Source: Glycomyces sambucus (GTDB taxonomy: Bacteria > Actinomycetota > Actinomycetes > Mycobacteriales > Micromonosporaceae). Taken from it: a stretch of DNA of 64,000 bases. Of this stretch, positions 56,018 to 64,000 are shown piece after piece. The notes below the pieces were generated by a model. That model did not search any database. It was not told where the DNA came from and saw nothing but the letters and a program-made list of their open reading frames with translations. Numbering within the stretch: the stretch's first letter is position 1; each line of letters opens with the position of its first letter. The stretch lies in NCBI RefSeq assembly GCF_900102815.1, contig NZ_FNGF01000004.1, forward strand, positions 310,001-374,000, written 5' to 3'. The position numbers were made by a program, and so were the translations under genes.

Positions 56018-57301
56018 TTATGCGGGTGTGCAGGTGACGGTCGGGGTCGCGGCGGGGCCCGATCCGACGAAGCCCCACGCGGCGGTGCGGGTCTGGCCCG
56101 CCGCGATGGCGCCGTTCCAGCCGACGTCGCGGGCGGTGACGGTGGAGCCCGAGGCGGTGACCTGGGCGTTCCAGCTACTGGCGAGGGACTGGCCGCCGGG
56201 CCAGGTCCAGGTGAGCGTCCACCCGGTGAGGGCGCGGGCTCCGGCGGTGACGTCGACGTCGCCCTGCCAGCCCGATCCCCAGTTCCCGACGGTGCGCACG
56301 GTCGCGGTGCAGCCGCCGGTCGGCGGCGGGGTGGTCTCGGGCGGGGTCGTGCCGCCGCCCGGGTCGCTCTGGTGCAGGCCGAAGAACTCGACGGCCAGCC
56401 GCGCCATGCCGCCCTGGGGCAGGCTGTGCCCGGCGCCGAAGGCGGTGACCGCCTCGACGCGGACCGTCCCGGAGGCGTCGGCGAAGCGCTTGCGCTCCCA
56501 GTTCGACTGGGGCCGGTCGGTGGTCGTCGGGTTCTGGCTCAGCCCGAACACGTTGGTCCACTGCTCGACCTCCTCCTGGAGGAGCTGGTACGGGACCAGG
56601 GTGTCCTGGCTGCCGTGCCAGAGCTGCACGCGCGGCCGCGGTCCGCTGTAGCCGGGGTAGGCCGCGCGCACCGAGTCGCCCCAGGACTGCGGGGTGCGGT
56701 CCATGGCGCCGTTGACGCACCGGCTGGTCTGCGGCGGGAAGTCGGCCTCGTTGGCGAAGCAGGTGAACGGCACGCCCATGAACACCGAGCCGGCGGCGAA
56801 CACGTCAGGGTAGAGCGCGAGGAGGGCGTTGGTCTCCATGCCGCCGGACGAGCTGCCGGTGACGAAGACCCGGTCGGGGTCGCCGCCGTACTGGCGCTCG
56901 ACGTACTCGACCATGGAGACGACGGATGCCGGGTCACTGCCGCCGCCCCTGGTCTTGGACGCCGCCGACCACACGTCGAAGCAGTTGCCCATCGCGGTCT
57001 GCTTGGTGGCGGTGGGGTAGACGACGATGAAGCCGTACTGGTCGGCCAGCGCGGCGAACTCCGAGCCCGAGTAGAACCCGGTGCCCGAGCCGCCGCAGCC
57101 GTGCATGGCGACGAGGATCGCCGGTTCGGCGGGCCGGGTGTCGGGGACGTACAGGTGCATGCGGAGCCCGCCCGGGTTGTCGCCGAAACCGGTGACCTCC
57201 TGGAGCGAGGCGGCCGCCGCCGGGGGCGCGAGCGCGGCCCAGGCGGTGACGAGCAGCAGTCCGCTGAGGACTGCGGCGAGTGCGGTTCTCGTTCGTTTCA
57301 C
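56018..57301 (-). CDS. Secreted CE1/PHB-depolymerase-type esterase with C-terminal CBM2
   Basis: 427 residues, GTG start with AAGGAAGG upstream. Signal peptide with cleavage near PPAAAAS (about 31). Catalytic domain about 32-305: oxyanion-type AMHGCGGSGTGF, nucleophile Ser in VTGSSSGGMETNAL, and His in FGAGHSLPQGG. A Pro/Thr linker (GGGTTPPETTPPPTGG) is followed by a family 2 carbohydrate-binding module about 330-427 (WGSGWQGDVDVTAGARALTG, Trp-rich with two terminal Cys). It likely cleaves ester side-chains (acetyl or feruloyl) from xylan or cellulose-bound hemicellulose outside the cell. No regulator adjacent. Confidence 0.9.
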   Translation of the reverse strand: MKRTRTALAAVLSGLLLVTAWAALAPPAAAASLQEVTGFGDNPGGLRMHLYVPDTRPAEPAILVAMHGCGGSGTGFYSGSEFAALADQYGFIVVYPTATKQTAMGNCFDVWSAASKTRGGGSDPASVVSMVEYVERQYGGDPDRVFVTGSSSGGMETNALLALYPDVFAAGSVFMGVPFTCFANEADFPPQTSRCVNGAMDRTPQSWGDSVRAAYPGYSGPRPRVQLWHGSQDTLVPYQLLQEEVEQWTNVFGLSQNPTTTDRPQSNWERKRFADASGTVRVEAVTAFGAGHSLPQGGMARLAVEFFGLHQSDPGGGTTPPETTPPPTGGCTATVRTVGNWGSGWQGDVDVTAGARALTGWTLTWTWPGGQSLASSWNAQVTASGSTVTARDVGWNGAIAAGQTRTAAWGFVGSGPAATPTVTCTPA

Positions 57302-57323
57302 GGTGGATGCCTTCCTTCTCTCG

Positions 57324-57349
57324 GGCCGAGGCCGCCGCTGGCCTCGGCC
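57324..57349 (-). terminator. Hairpin after the MHS transporter gene
   Basis: Perfect 10-bp stem GGCCGAGGCC/GGCCTCGGCC (57324-57333 with 57340-57349), loop 6, downstream of the leftward transporter stop at 57387. Confidence 0.65.
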
Positions 57350-57386
57350 GGGTCGTTCGCTGGTGCGGCGCGGGTTCGAGGCGGGG

Positions 57387-58676
57387 TCACCGGTCGGTCC
57401 CGGTGAGGTCGCGGCGGTGCGTCTCGCCGACGGCGCGGATGCACGCGACGGTGATCAGGCAGCACGCGGCGATGATCGCGGAGAGCACCCAGGGGTCGGC
57501 GCCCGCGGCGAGGAGGGCGGCGAACGCCAGGGGCGCGGCGCCGGCGCCGGTGGAGGAGATCTGGTAGCCGAGCGAGGCGCCGGTGTAGCGGGTGCGGGTG
57601 GCGAAGAGTTCGCTGTAGAGGGCGGCGAGGGGCCCGTACATGAGCGGGTGCACGAGGGCCTGGCCGAGGACGACGGCGAGGAGGAGCAGTCCCCATGAGC
57701 CGGTGTCGATCAGGGGGAAGAGGGCGAAGGCGACCGCGATCATGCCGATCGCGCCGGCGGCCACTACCGGGCGTCTGCCGACGCGGTCGGAGAGGGCGGA
57801 GTAGCCGAGGATGCCGGCGACCGCCAGGACCGAGGAGATGACGAGGGCGTTGAGGACGGCGCCGCGCTCGAATCCGGACTGCACGGCGTAGGAGACGACG
57901 AAGACGGTGAGCGTGGACTGGGCGACGAAGGCGCCGAAGCCGATCCCGATGGCCAGCAGGAGGTTTCGCGGGTGGCGCTTGACTACCTCGACGAGGGGCC
58001 AGCGCGGGGGCGCTTCGGCGGCGTCGTCGAACACGGGGCTCTCGGGCACCTTGAGGCGCACGAACAGGCCGAGGGCGAGGAGGGCGACGCTGAACAGGAA
58101 CGGGAGGCGCCAGCCCCAGGCGGCGAACTGGGCCTCGGTGGTGCCGGCGGCGACGAGGGCGAGGACGCCGGTGGAGACGACCATGCCGCTGGGCGCGCCG
58201 GCGTTGGTGAAGGAGGCCCACAGGCCGCGCCGGGAGGTGGCGTGCTCGGCGGAGAGCAGGACGGCGCCGCCCCATTCGCCGCCGAGGGCGATGCCCTGGA
58301 CGATGCGGAGGAGGACCAGGAGGATCGGGGCGGCGGCGCCGATCTGGTCGTAGGTGGGCAGGGCGCCGATGAGGGTGCTGGCGACGCCCATGGTGGTCAT
58401 CGTGGTGACGAGCGTCCGCTTGCGGCCCAGCCGGTCGCCGTAGTGGCCGAAGAGGGCGCCGCCGAGCGGGCGGGCGAGGTATCCGGCGAAGAGGGTGCCG
58501 AAGCTGGCGACGGTGCCGACGAGGGGGTCCATGTCGGAGAAGAAGACCTGGTTGAACACGAGGGCGGCGGCGGTGGCGTAGAGCAGGAAGTCGTAGAACT
58601 CGATCAGGCTGCCGAGATAGCTGGAGAAGACTGCGCGGCGGAGCGGGGTGCCCGGCGCGGTTCCGGTCCGAGACAT
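57387..58676 (-). CDS. MFS metabolite:H+ symporter (MHS family)
   Basis: 429 residues from the ATG at 58676, with GGAGG upstream; the longer open frame is a shadow of paaX. About twelve membrane segments. MHS hallmarks: SSYLGSLIEFYDFLLYATAA at the start, YLARPLGGALFGHYGDRLGR (A-loop), and LRIVQGIALGGEWGGAVLLS with the conserved Glu. This family takes up organic acids such as shikimate, dicarboxylates and aromatic acids. Divergent from paaX with an 18-bp palindrome in the gap. Likely importer for the substrate of the downstream CoA-pathway. Confidence 0.9.
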   Translation of the reverse strand: MSRTGTAPGTPLRRAVFSSYLGSLIEFYDFLLYATAAALVFNQVFFSDMDPLVGTVASFGTLFAGYLARPLGGALFGHYGDRLGRKRTLVTTMTTMGVASTLIGALPTYDQIGAAAPILLVLLRIVQGIALGGEWGGAVLLSAEHATSRRGLWASFTNAGAPSGMVVSTGVLALVAAGTTEAQFAAWGWRLPFLFSVALLALGLFVRLKVPESPVFDDAAEAPPRWPLVEVVKRHPRNLLLAIGIGFGAFVAQSTLTVFVVSYAVQSGFERGAVLNALVISSVLAVAGILGYSALSDRVGRRPVVAAGAIGMIAVAFALFPLIDTGSWGLLLLAVVLGQALVHPLMYGPLAALYSELFATRTRYTGASLGYQISSTGAGAAPLAFAALLAAGADPWVLSAIIAACCLITVACIRAVGETHRRDLTGTDR

Positions 58677-58759
58677 GGGACGCCTCCGGTGGGGTAGCGG
58701 TGGCGGGGCGGCAGGTGGACCGGCCCGCTCCCAAATAAACGTATGCAGATACATGACGA

Positions 58760-58777
58760 TAGTCAATATATTGACTA
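58760..58777. promoter_or_regulatory. Perfect 18-bp palindrome, probable PaaX operator
   Basis: TAGTCAATATATTGACTA lies 11 bases ahead of the PaaX start and about 84 bases ahead of the transporter start, in an AT-rich patch that contrasts with the surrounding GC. Confidence 0.75.
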
Positions 58778-58787
58778 ATATGAATTC

Positions 58788-59636
58788 ATGTTGAGTGACG
58801 ACTCGAGCGGCGGCGGCGGGACCCGCCCCCAGGCGCTCCTGCTCCCCTTCTTCGGCGGCCACGTGCTCGGGCGCGGTGTGCGCGTGTCGACCCGCAGCGT
58901 CCTGGACGTGCTCGCCCGCGCCGGCGTCGCCGAGACCGCCGCGCGCTCGGCCCTGTCCCGGATGGGCGACCACGGCCTGCTGGAGCGGCACCGGCGCGGC
59001 CGCAAGGTCTACCTGGGCCTCACCGCCCGCGCCCGCGGCATCCTCGACGACGGCGAGATCCGCATCTGGCGCGACGGCGTGGTCAACGAGCGCTGGGACG
59101 GCACCTGGACCCTCCTCGGCTTCACCGTCCCCGAGTCGCAGCGGCGGCAGCGGCACCTGCTGCGCTCGCGCCTGCTGTGGGCCGGGTTCGGGTCCCTCCA
59201 GGGCGGGCTGTGGATCGCACCGTCCCCAGTGGACATCGACACCGTGCTCGACGGCATCGAGGCCGCCCGGCACGTGAAGGTGTTCGAGGCCCGCGCGGTG
59301 GCCCCGACCGACGTCGACGACCTGGTCGACGGCGCCTGGGACCTCGACGGGCTCGCCAAGAACTACCACCGGTTCCTCGACCGCTGGTCCGCCGAACCGC
59401 CCGGCGCGGGCACCGCCGACGCCCTGGCGCTCCAGCTCCAGCTCACCGCCGACTGGCTCCAGGTCCTGCGCGCCGACCCGCGCCTGCCCGCGCGGCACCT
59501 GCCCGCCGGGTGGCCCGCCCAGGCCGCCCAGCGGCGGTTCCGCACCCTGCACGCCGAGCTCGAACCGCACGCGCGCGCGATCGCGTTCGCGGTCCTCGAC
59601 ACCGTCCCCGAGACCGACGACGAAGGAGGCCACTGA
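58788..59636 (+). CDS. PaaX-family transcriptional regulator
   Basis: 282 residues. PaaX layout: N-terminal winged helix (about 15-85: RPQALLLPFFGGHVLGRG, VAETAARSALSRMGDHGLLE), a central domain (about 100-180: GTWTLLGFTVPESQRRQRHL, LLWAGFGSLQGGLWIAP), and a C-terminal domain. PaaX repressors respond to aryl-CoA thioesters such as phenylacetyl-CoA. Here a CoA ligase, dehydrogenase, amidohydrolase and MaoC hydratase follow, so an aryl-acyl-CoA inducer is inferred. Its stop overlaps the SDR start by one base. Confidence 0.9.
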   Translation: MLSDDSSGGGGTRPQALLLPFFGGHVLGRGVRVSTRSVLDVLARAGVAETAARSALSRMGDHGLLERHRRGRKVYLGLTARARGILDDGEIRIWRDGVVNERWDGTWTLLGFTVPESQRRQRHLLRSRLLWAGFGSLQGGLWIAPSPVDIDTVLDGIEAARHVKVFEARAVAPTDVDDLVDGAWDLDGLAKNYHRFLDRWSAEPPGAGTADALALQLQLTADWLQVLRADPRLPARHLPAGWPAQAAQRRFRTLHAELEPHARAIAFAVLDTVPETDDEGGH

Positions 59637-60553
59637 TGGACCTGAGCGGCAGGAGCGTCATCGTCACCGGCGCGGGCCGGGGGCTGGGCCGGGCGTACGC
59701 ACTCGCGCTCGCGCGGGCCGGCGCGTCGGTGGTGGTCAACGACGCCGACGAAGCGGCAGCCGAAGCGGTTGCGGCCGAGGCGGTCGAGGCGGGCGGCGCG
59801 GCCGTCGCGGCCCCCGGCGCGGTCGGGCCCACCGCGACCGCCGAGATGCTCGCCGACCGGGCCGTCGACGCGTTCGGCCGCCTCGACGGCCTCATCGCCA
59901 ACGCGGGCGTGCTCCGCGACCGCATCCTGTGGAAGATGTCCGATGAGGACTTCGACACCGTCGTCGGCGTCCACCTGCGCGGCACGTTCACCTGCGTGCG
60001 CGCCGCGGTGCAGCGGATGCGGGCGCAGGGGGAGGGCGGGCGGATCATCGTCGTCGGCTCCCCCGCAGGGCAGCGCGGCAACGTCGGGCAGACCAACTAC
60101 TCGGCCGCGAAGGCCGCGATCGTGGGCATGGTCCGCACCTGGGCCATGGAGTGCGCCCGAGACCGCATCGCGGTCAACGCCGTGATCCCCGTGGCCGCCA
60201 CCGCGATGACCCGCACGATCCCGGTGTTCGCGCCCTATGTGGACGCGTGGGAGCGGGACGGACGCCCGCTGCCGGGCTGGCTGCGGGCCGGGGCCGGCTT
60301 CGGCGTCCCCGAGGACGTCGCGCAGCTCCCCGTGTTCCTCATGTCCGACGCGGCCGCCGCGGTCTCGGGCCAGGCGATCGGGCTCGGCGGCGACCGGCTC
60401 TCGCTGTGGTCGCACCCGCAGGAGACCGTCGCGGCCGTCGAAGGCGGCGGCTGGACGGCCGAGGGCATCGCCGAGGTGTGGCCGGCGGTCTTCGGCCCCC
60501 GGAGCGAGACCGTCGGCGTCCCCGCCGTCGAGGCCCCCGAGGAGCGGCCGTGA
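59636..60553 (+). CDS. SDR, 3-hydroxyacyl-CoA dehydrogenase type
   Basis: 305 residues. SDR motifs: VTGAGRGLGRAYALALARAG, NAGVLRDR, Ser in VVGSPAG, YSAAK, and NAVIPVAATAMTRTI. The N-terminal VTGAGxGLGRAYALALA and VLRDR stretches match the hydroxyacyl-CoA dehydrogenase domain of MFE-2/HSD17B4-like enzymes. Overlaps the amidohydrolase start by 4 bases (GTGA). Predicted to oxidise a beta-hydroxyacyl-CoA to the beta-ketoacyl-CoA. Corresponds to the dehydrogenase step of the Rhodococcus cou pathway by analogy. Confidence 0.87.
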   Translation: MDLSGRSVIVTGAGRGLGRAYALALARAGASVVVNDADEAAAEAVAAEAVEAGGAAVAAPGAVGPTATAEMLADRAVDAFGRLDGLIANAGVLRDRILWKMSDEDFDTVVGVHLRGTFTCVRAAVQRMRAQGEGGRIIVVGSPAGQRGNVGQTNYSAAKAAIVGMVRTWAMECARDRIAVNAVIPVAATAMTRTIPVFAPYVDAWERDGRPLPGWLRAGAGFGVPEDVAQLPVFLMSDAAAAVSGQAIGLGGDRLSLWSHPQETVAAVEGGGWTAEGIAEVWPAVFGPRSETVGVPAVEAPEERP

Positions 60554-61425
60554 ACATCGACGACCTCGTGGCCATCGACGTGCACGTCCACGCCGAGATC
60601 GGCGCCGACGGCCGCACGGCGCTGCCCGAAGCGCTCATGCACGCCTCCGCGGCGCACTTCGGCGCGCGCGAGCGCCACCCCACGGTCGACGAGATCGCCG
60701 CGCACTACCGCGAGCGGCGCATGGCCGCGGTGGTCTTCACCGTGGACGCCGAGCACGCCACCGGGCACCGGCCGGTCGCGAGCGAGGAGGTCGCCGAGGC
60801 GTGCCGCCGCAACGCCGACACCCTGATCCCCTTCGGCAGCGTCGACCCGTGGCGCGGCGCCGCCGCCGTCACCGCCGCCCGGCGCCTCGCGGCCGACCAC
60901 GGCGTGCGCGGCTTCAAGTTCCACCCCAGCCTCCAGGCGTTCGACCCCGACGACCGCATGGCCTACCCGCTGTACGAGGCGATCCAGGAGCTCGGGCTGC
61001 CGGTCGTGTTCCACACCGGACAGACCGGCATCGGCGCGGGCGTCCCCGGCGGCGGGGGGATCAGGCTGCGGCATTCGAACCCGATGCTCGTCGACGCCGT
61101 CGCCGCCGACTTCCCCGACCTGCCGATCGTCCTGGCGCACCCGTCCTTCCCGTGGCAGGAGGAGGCCCTGGCCGTGGCCGTCCACAAGCCGTCCGTCCAC
61201 ATCGACCTGTCGGGCTGGTCGCCGAAGTACTTCCCGCCGATCCTCATGCGCTACGCCGACTCGCTCCTGAAGGACAAGGTGCTCTTCGGATCCGACTACC
61301 CGCTGCTCACCCCCGACCGGTGGCTCGCCGACTTCGCCGGACTCGACCTCAAGGACGAGGTGCGACCGCTCATTCTCAAGGAGAACGCCGCCCGCCTCCT
61401 CGGCCTCCGACCCGCTGAGGGGTGA
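60550..61425 (+). CDS. Amidohydrolase-2 family hydrolase (ACMSD-like fold)
   Basis: 291 residues, GTG start. Metal-dependent TIM-barrel hydrolase: the N-terminal DVHVHAE (HxH), GFKFHPSLQAFDPDD, VVFHTGQTG (His), VLAHPSFPWQEEALA (His) and LFGSDYPLLTPDRW (Asp). In Rhodococcus jostii RHA1 an amidohydrolase-superfamily enzyme (CouO) cleaves 4-hydroxyphenyl-beta-ketopropionoyl-CoA hydrolytically. The gene context here suggests the same chemistry. Overlaps the CoA ligase start by 4 bases. Alternative roles: decarboxylase or lactonase. Confidence 0.87.
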   Translation: MNIDDLVAIDVHVHAEIGADGRTALPEALMHASAAHFGARERHPTVDEIAAHYRERRMAAVVFTVDAEHATGHRPVASEEVAEACRRNADTLIPFGSVDPWRGAAAVTAARRLAADHGVRGFKFHPSLQAFDPDDRMAYPLYEAIQELGLPVVFHTGQTGIGAGVPGGGGIRLRHSNPMLVDAVAADFPDLPIVLAHPSFPWQEEALAVAVHKPSVHIDLSGWSPKYFPPILMRYADSLLKDKVLFGSDYPLLTPDRWLADFAGLDLKDEVRPLILKENAARLLGLRPAEG

Positions 61426-62897
61426 AGCCCATGCGCGACTTCGGCATCGGGTCCTGGACGGCACGCCGGGCCCGCAAGACCCCGCACAAGACCGCCGTCC
61501 TCGACCCCGGCGGCCGGTTCACCTACGCCGAGCTGCACGAACGCGTGCACCGCCTCGCCCGCGCCCTGCGGGGCCTCGGCGTCCGCCGCGGCGACCGGGT
61601 GGCCTACCTCGGACCCAATCATCACGCGTTCCTGGAGGCGCTGTTCGCCACCGGCGTGCTCGGCGCGGTCTTCGTCCCGCTCAACACCCGCCTGGCCCCG
61701 CCCGAGCTCCGGCACTGCCTCCACGACTCGGGGGCCGCGGTGCTCCTGCGCGACCCCGCGCTCCCCGCCCCGCCCGCGGGGCGCACGGTCATGGTCGGGC
61801 CCGAGTACGAGGACCTGCTGGCCGGTGCGCCAGGCGAGCCGATCGACGAGGCCGTGGGGCTCGACGACCCGTGCGTCATCATGTACACCTCGGGCACGAC
61901 CGGCCGGCCCAAGGGCGCGCTGCTCACCCACGGCAACCTCACCTGGAACGCGTTCAACGTCCTCGTCGACATCGACCTCGCCTCCGACGAGACCACCCTG
62001 TGCACGGCCCCGCTGTTCCACACCGCGGGCCTCAACATGACCTGCCTGCCGACGCTCCTCAAAGGAGGGACGGTGGTCCTGGAGCCCGCCTTCGACCCCG
62101 AGCGCACGTTGAAGCTGGTCCGGTCCCTGCGCGTCACCTACATGTTCGGCGTCCCGGTCATGTTCGCGGCGATCGCGCGCTCGGCGGCCTGGGCGGACGC
62201 CGACCTGTCGAGCCTGCGGCGGGTCAGCTGCGGCGGCGCCCCGGTGCCGGCGGCGACGATCGCGGCGTACCTGGAGCGGGGCGTCGTCTTCAGCCAGGGG
62301 TACGGCATGACCGAGGCGTCCCCGGGGGTGCTGTTCCTGGCCGGGGAGGACAGCGCCCGCAAGGCCGGGACGGCCGGCGTCCCGCACTTCTTCACCGACG
62401 TCGGCATCGTCGACGCGGCGGCGCGCCCCGTCGGGCCCGGCGAGCGCGGCGAGGTGGTCGTGCACGGCCCCAACGTGATGCGCGAGTACTGGGACCGCCC
62501 CGAGGACACCGCCGCCGCGTTCGCCGACGGCTGGTTCCGCACCGGCGACATCGCCTCCGCCGACGCCGACGGCTTCGTGTCCATCCTGGATCGGGCGAAG
62601 GACGTGTTCATCTCCGGCGGCGAGAACGTCTCCCCCGCCGAGGTCGAGGCCGCGCTCGGCGGCCACCCCGCCGTCGCCGACTGCGCGGTCATCGGCGTCC
62701 CGGACCCGACCTGGGGCGAGGTCGGCCGCGCGATCGTCGTCGCGGCCGAGCCGGTGGACGGCGCCGAGCTCCTGGCGTTCCTGCGGGGCAGGCTCGCCGG
62801 GTACAAGATCCCGAAGTCCGTGGTCTTCACCGCCGGACTGCCCCGCTCCCCCACCGGCAAGATCATCCGGCGCGCACTGCGAGAGGAACACCGATGA
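61422..62897 (+). CDS. Acyl-CoA synthetase (AMP-forming)
   Basis: 491 residues, GTG start overlapping the amidohydrolase stop; an ATG at 61431 is an alternative. Adenylation motifs: the P-loop MYTSGTTGRPKGALLTHGN, GYGMTEASPGV (A5), GEVVVHGPNVMREYW, WFRTGDIASADADGF (A7), and SGGENVSPAEVEAAL, with the catalytic Lys in LPRSPTGKIIRRAL. Fits medium/aryl-chain CoA ligases (for example FadD or CouL type). Predicted to activate an aromatic or phenylpropanoid acid as the first step. Overlaps the MaoC gene by 4 bases. Confidence 0.92.
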   Translation: MKPMRDFGIGSWTARRARKTPHKTAVLDPGGRFTYAELHERVHRLARALRGLGVRRGDRVAYLGPNHHAFLEALFATGVLGAVFVPLNTRLAPPELRHCLHDSGAAVLLRDPALPAPPAGRTVMVGPEYEDLLAGAPGEPIDEAVGLDDPCVIMYTSGTTGRPKGALLTHGNLTWNAFNVLVDIDLASDETTLCTAPLFHTAGLNMTCLPTLLKGGTVVLEPAFDPERTLKLVRSLRVTYMFGVPVMFAAIARSAAWADADLSSLRRVSCGGAPVPAATIAAYLERGVVFSQGYGMTEASPGVLFLAGEDSARKAGTAGVPHFFTDVGIVDAAARPVGPGERGEVVVHGPNVMREYWDRPEDTAAAFADGWFRTGDIASADADGFVSILDRAKDVFISGGENVSPAEVEAALGGHPAVADCAVIGVPDPTWGEVGRAIVVAAEPVDGAELLAFLRGRLAGYKIPKSVVFTAGLPRSPTGKIIRRALREEHR

Positions 62898-63349
62898 GCA
62901 GACGAGTCAACGGCATCGAGGAGATCGCCGCCTTGGGCGGGACTGACCTCGGCCGCACCGGCTGGCGCGAGATCGCCCAGGACCGGGTGGACGGCTTCGC
63001 CGACGCCACCGACGACCACCAGTGGATCCACACCGACCCCGTGCGCGCCGCCGCCGGGCCCTTCGGCGCCGCCATCGCCCACGGCTACCTCACGCTGTCA
63101 CTGGTCATACCGATGTTCAACGAGCTCTTGGAGATCGGCGGCGTCACCGCGAGCGTCAACTACGGGCTCAACCGGGTCCGCTTCCCCGCCCCGGTGCGCG
63201 TAGGCGAGCGCGTGCGGCTCCACGCCGCCGTCGCCGCGGCTGAGGAGGTCGCGGGCGGCGCGCAGCTCACCCTCGACTTCACCGTGGAGATCGAGGACGG
63301 CGCGAAACCGGCGTGCGCGGCGCAGGCCGTCTACCGCTACTACCGCTGA
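62894..63349 (+). CDS. MaoC-type enoyl-CoA hydratase
   Basis: 151 residues. Hotdog-fold hydratase: residues about 35-47 read FADATDDHQWIHTD, the MaoC D-x-x-x-x-H catalytic dyad, then FGAAIAHGYLTLSLVIPMFN and VNYGLNRVRFPAPVRVGERV. Hydrates an enoyl-CoA to the 3-hydroxyacyl-CoA. ATGA overlap with the ligase. Last gene of the operon, followed by a 15-bp hairpin. It would supply the substrate of the SDR encoded earlier in the operon. Confidence 0.9.
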   Translation: MSRRVNGIEEIAALGGTDLGRTGWREIAQDRVDGFADATDDHQWIHTDPVRAAAGPFGAAIAHGYLTLSLVIPMFNELLEIGGVTASVNYGLNRVRFPAPVRVGERVRLHAAVAAAEEVAGGAQLTLDFTVEIEDGAKPACAAQAVYRYYR

Positions 63350-63355
63350 GGGAGC

Positions 63356-63389
63356 GGCCGTCCGGGACCGGGTTCGGTCCCGGACGGCC
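63356..63389. terminator. Bidirectional hairpin terminator
   Basis: Perfect 15-bp stem (63356-63370 with 63375-63389), 4-base loop, ending the catabolic operon and the convergent esterase gene. Confidence 0.78.
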
Positions 63390-63394
63390 CGGCG

Positions 63395-64000
63395 CTACCG
63401 CTCCGCGGTGAACAGGCGCGGCAGGAAGTCGATCAGCGCCTGCTGCCAGACGTCCCAGCCGTGCGGGCCGGGGATGACCGGCGCGAACTCGTGCGCGATG
63501 CCGCTGCGCTCCATCGCCGCGATCAGGTCGAGCGTCGGCTTGTACGTGAAGTCCTGGCTGTCACCGGTGTACACGCGGATGAGCGCGGTGCCGGCGTTGA
63601 CGGCGTCGATGTCGGTGCCCTCCGGCGGGCCGCCGAACGCCGACATCGCGCCGATGTAGGCGAACGCGCCGGGATGGGCCCACAGGGTGCTGAGCGTGTG
63701 GCCCGAACCCATCGACAGGCCCGCCAGCGCGCGCCGCCGCGGGTCCGCGCTCACATGGAGCCGGGCCTCGGCGGCCGGGGCGATGCGCGCGGTCAGCTCG
63801 GTCGGGAAGTCGACCCCGTTGCCGTTCGCCATGACCACGACCATGGGCACGACGGCGCCCTGGCGGTGGTGGTGGTCGAGGATGCGGTCGGCGTGGCCGA
63901 CCTCGATCCAGTCGGTCCACGTCTGGCCGCCGCCGTGCTGGAGGTAGAGCACGGGGTACGCCTCGGCGCGGTGCGGGTCGTAGTCCGGGGGCGTCCACAC
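63395..64000 (-). CDS. Esterase, CE1/Esterase D-like alpha/beta hydrolase (5' partial)
   Basis: 201 residues visible; the N-terminus lies beyond the right edge. Motifs: YPVLYLQHGGGQTWTDW (oxyanion region), MANGNG, nucleophile Ser in LAGLSMGSGHTLS, and the probable catalytic His in PGPHGWDVWQ. Belongs to the enterochelin-esterase/CE1-like group. Whether the full protein is secreted cannot be seen. Convergent with the catabolic operon, so probably not part of it. Confidence 0.82.
   Translation of the reverse strand: MWTPPDYDPHRAEAYPVLYLQHGGGQTWTDWIEVGHADRILDHHHRQGAVVPMVVVMANGNGVDFPTELTARIAPAAEARLHVSADPRRRALAGLSMGSGHTLSTLWAHPGAFAYIGAMSAFGGPPEGTDIDAVNAGTALIRVYTGDSQDFTYKPTLDLIAAMERSGIAHEFAPVIPGPHGWDVWQQALIDFLPRLFTAER

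Noticed and set aside
58677-59633. In-frame N-terminal extension of the MHS transporter through paaX
   Set aside because: The extension is antisense to paaX and lacks MFS-like sequence; the ATG at 58676 with GGAGG begins exactly at the family N-terminus.
1-64000. CRISPR arrays, insertion sequences, attachment sites, rRNA and tRNA genes
   Set aside because: No regularly spaced direct repeats, transposase or integrase motifs, or RNA gene signatures were seen; the only tandem repeats are the two short ones listed.

Overview
The window is very GC-rich, roughly 70% or more by eye. It is densely coded on both strands, with many GTG starts, 4-base ATGA/GTGA gene overlaps, and long GC hairpins without U-tracts between convergent genes. 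This fits a soil-type actinobacterium (Actinomycetota). A mycothiol-linked MDMPI-type domain, a WS/DGAT acyltransferase and a PaaX regulator agree with that. I cannot place the genus. There are no rRNA or tRNA genes, IS elements, phage genes or CRISPR arrays. It reads as chromosomal accessory territory with a few housekeeping genes (tsaD, rocD).

Layout. 1-6.7 kb: DHA2 efflux pump (cut by the left edge), P-loop kinase-like protein, ArsR regulator with an AHSA1-MDMPI fusion, thioesterase, WS/DGAT acyltransferase, beta-propeller lipoprotein. 7-13.9 kb: His-rich cation efflux protein, then regulator/enzyme pairs (HxlR-SDR, SDR-TetR, PadR-serine hydrolase), a VOC protein and a GNAT. 14-20 kb: tsaD, rocD, FAD monooxygenase-TetR pair, aminoglycoside-phosphotransferase-like kinase, VOC protein. 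20-26.9 kb: ABC exporter with TetR, two M20 peptidases, YCII protein, DUF4383 protein.

27-32.9 kb is the most unusual block. A two-component system faces an orphan 80-residue LuxR-type HTH gene. That gene is followed by an 86-residue single-pass membrane peptide, an ABC ATPase, a ~509-residue permease, a 2-TM protein and an M50/S2P-like membrane metalloprotease (HExxH plus a distal GDG). The parts look like those of a peptide maturation/export or self-immunity system, but no modification enzyme is present.

32.9-47 kb: a lipase fused to four EF-hands, an orphan sensor-domain protein, membrane proteins, a gene graveyard with a TetR C-terminal remnant, AraC/DUF1772, a sugar-acid dehydratase facing an SDR and a glycolate-oxidase-like flavoprotein, a CBS protein, MFS/Lrp pair and a monooxygenase-like protein. 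47-55.9 kb: acetyltransferases (one frameshifted in a CT run), a large unrecognised membrane-anchored protein, DUF1737, a second two-component system and a small secreted protein. 56-57.3 kb: secreted esterase with CBM2.

57.4-63.3 kb is a coherent catabolic locus: an MHS-type transporter diverges from paaX-SDR-amidohydrolase-acyl-CoA ligase-MaoC, with a perfect 18-bp palindrome in the divergent promoter. Its enzyme content matches the p-hydroxycinnamate (cou) pathway known from Rhodococcus. A secreted-type or cytosolic CE1-like esterase runs off the right edge. Many regulator genes have convincing inverted-repeat operators next to them, and these are listed separately.
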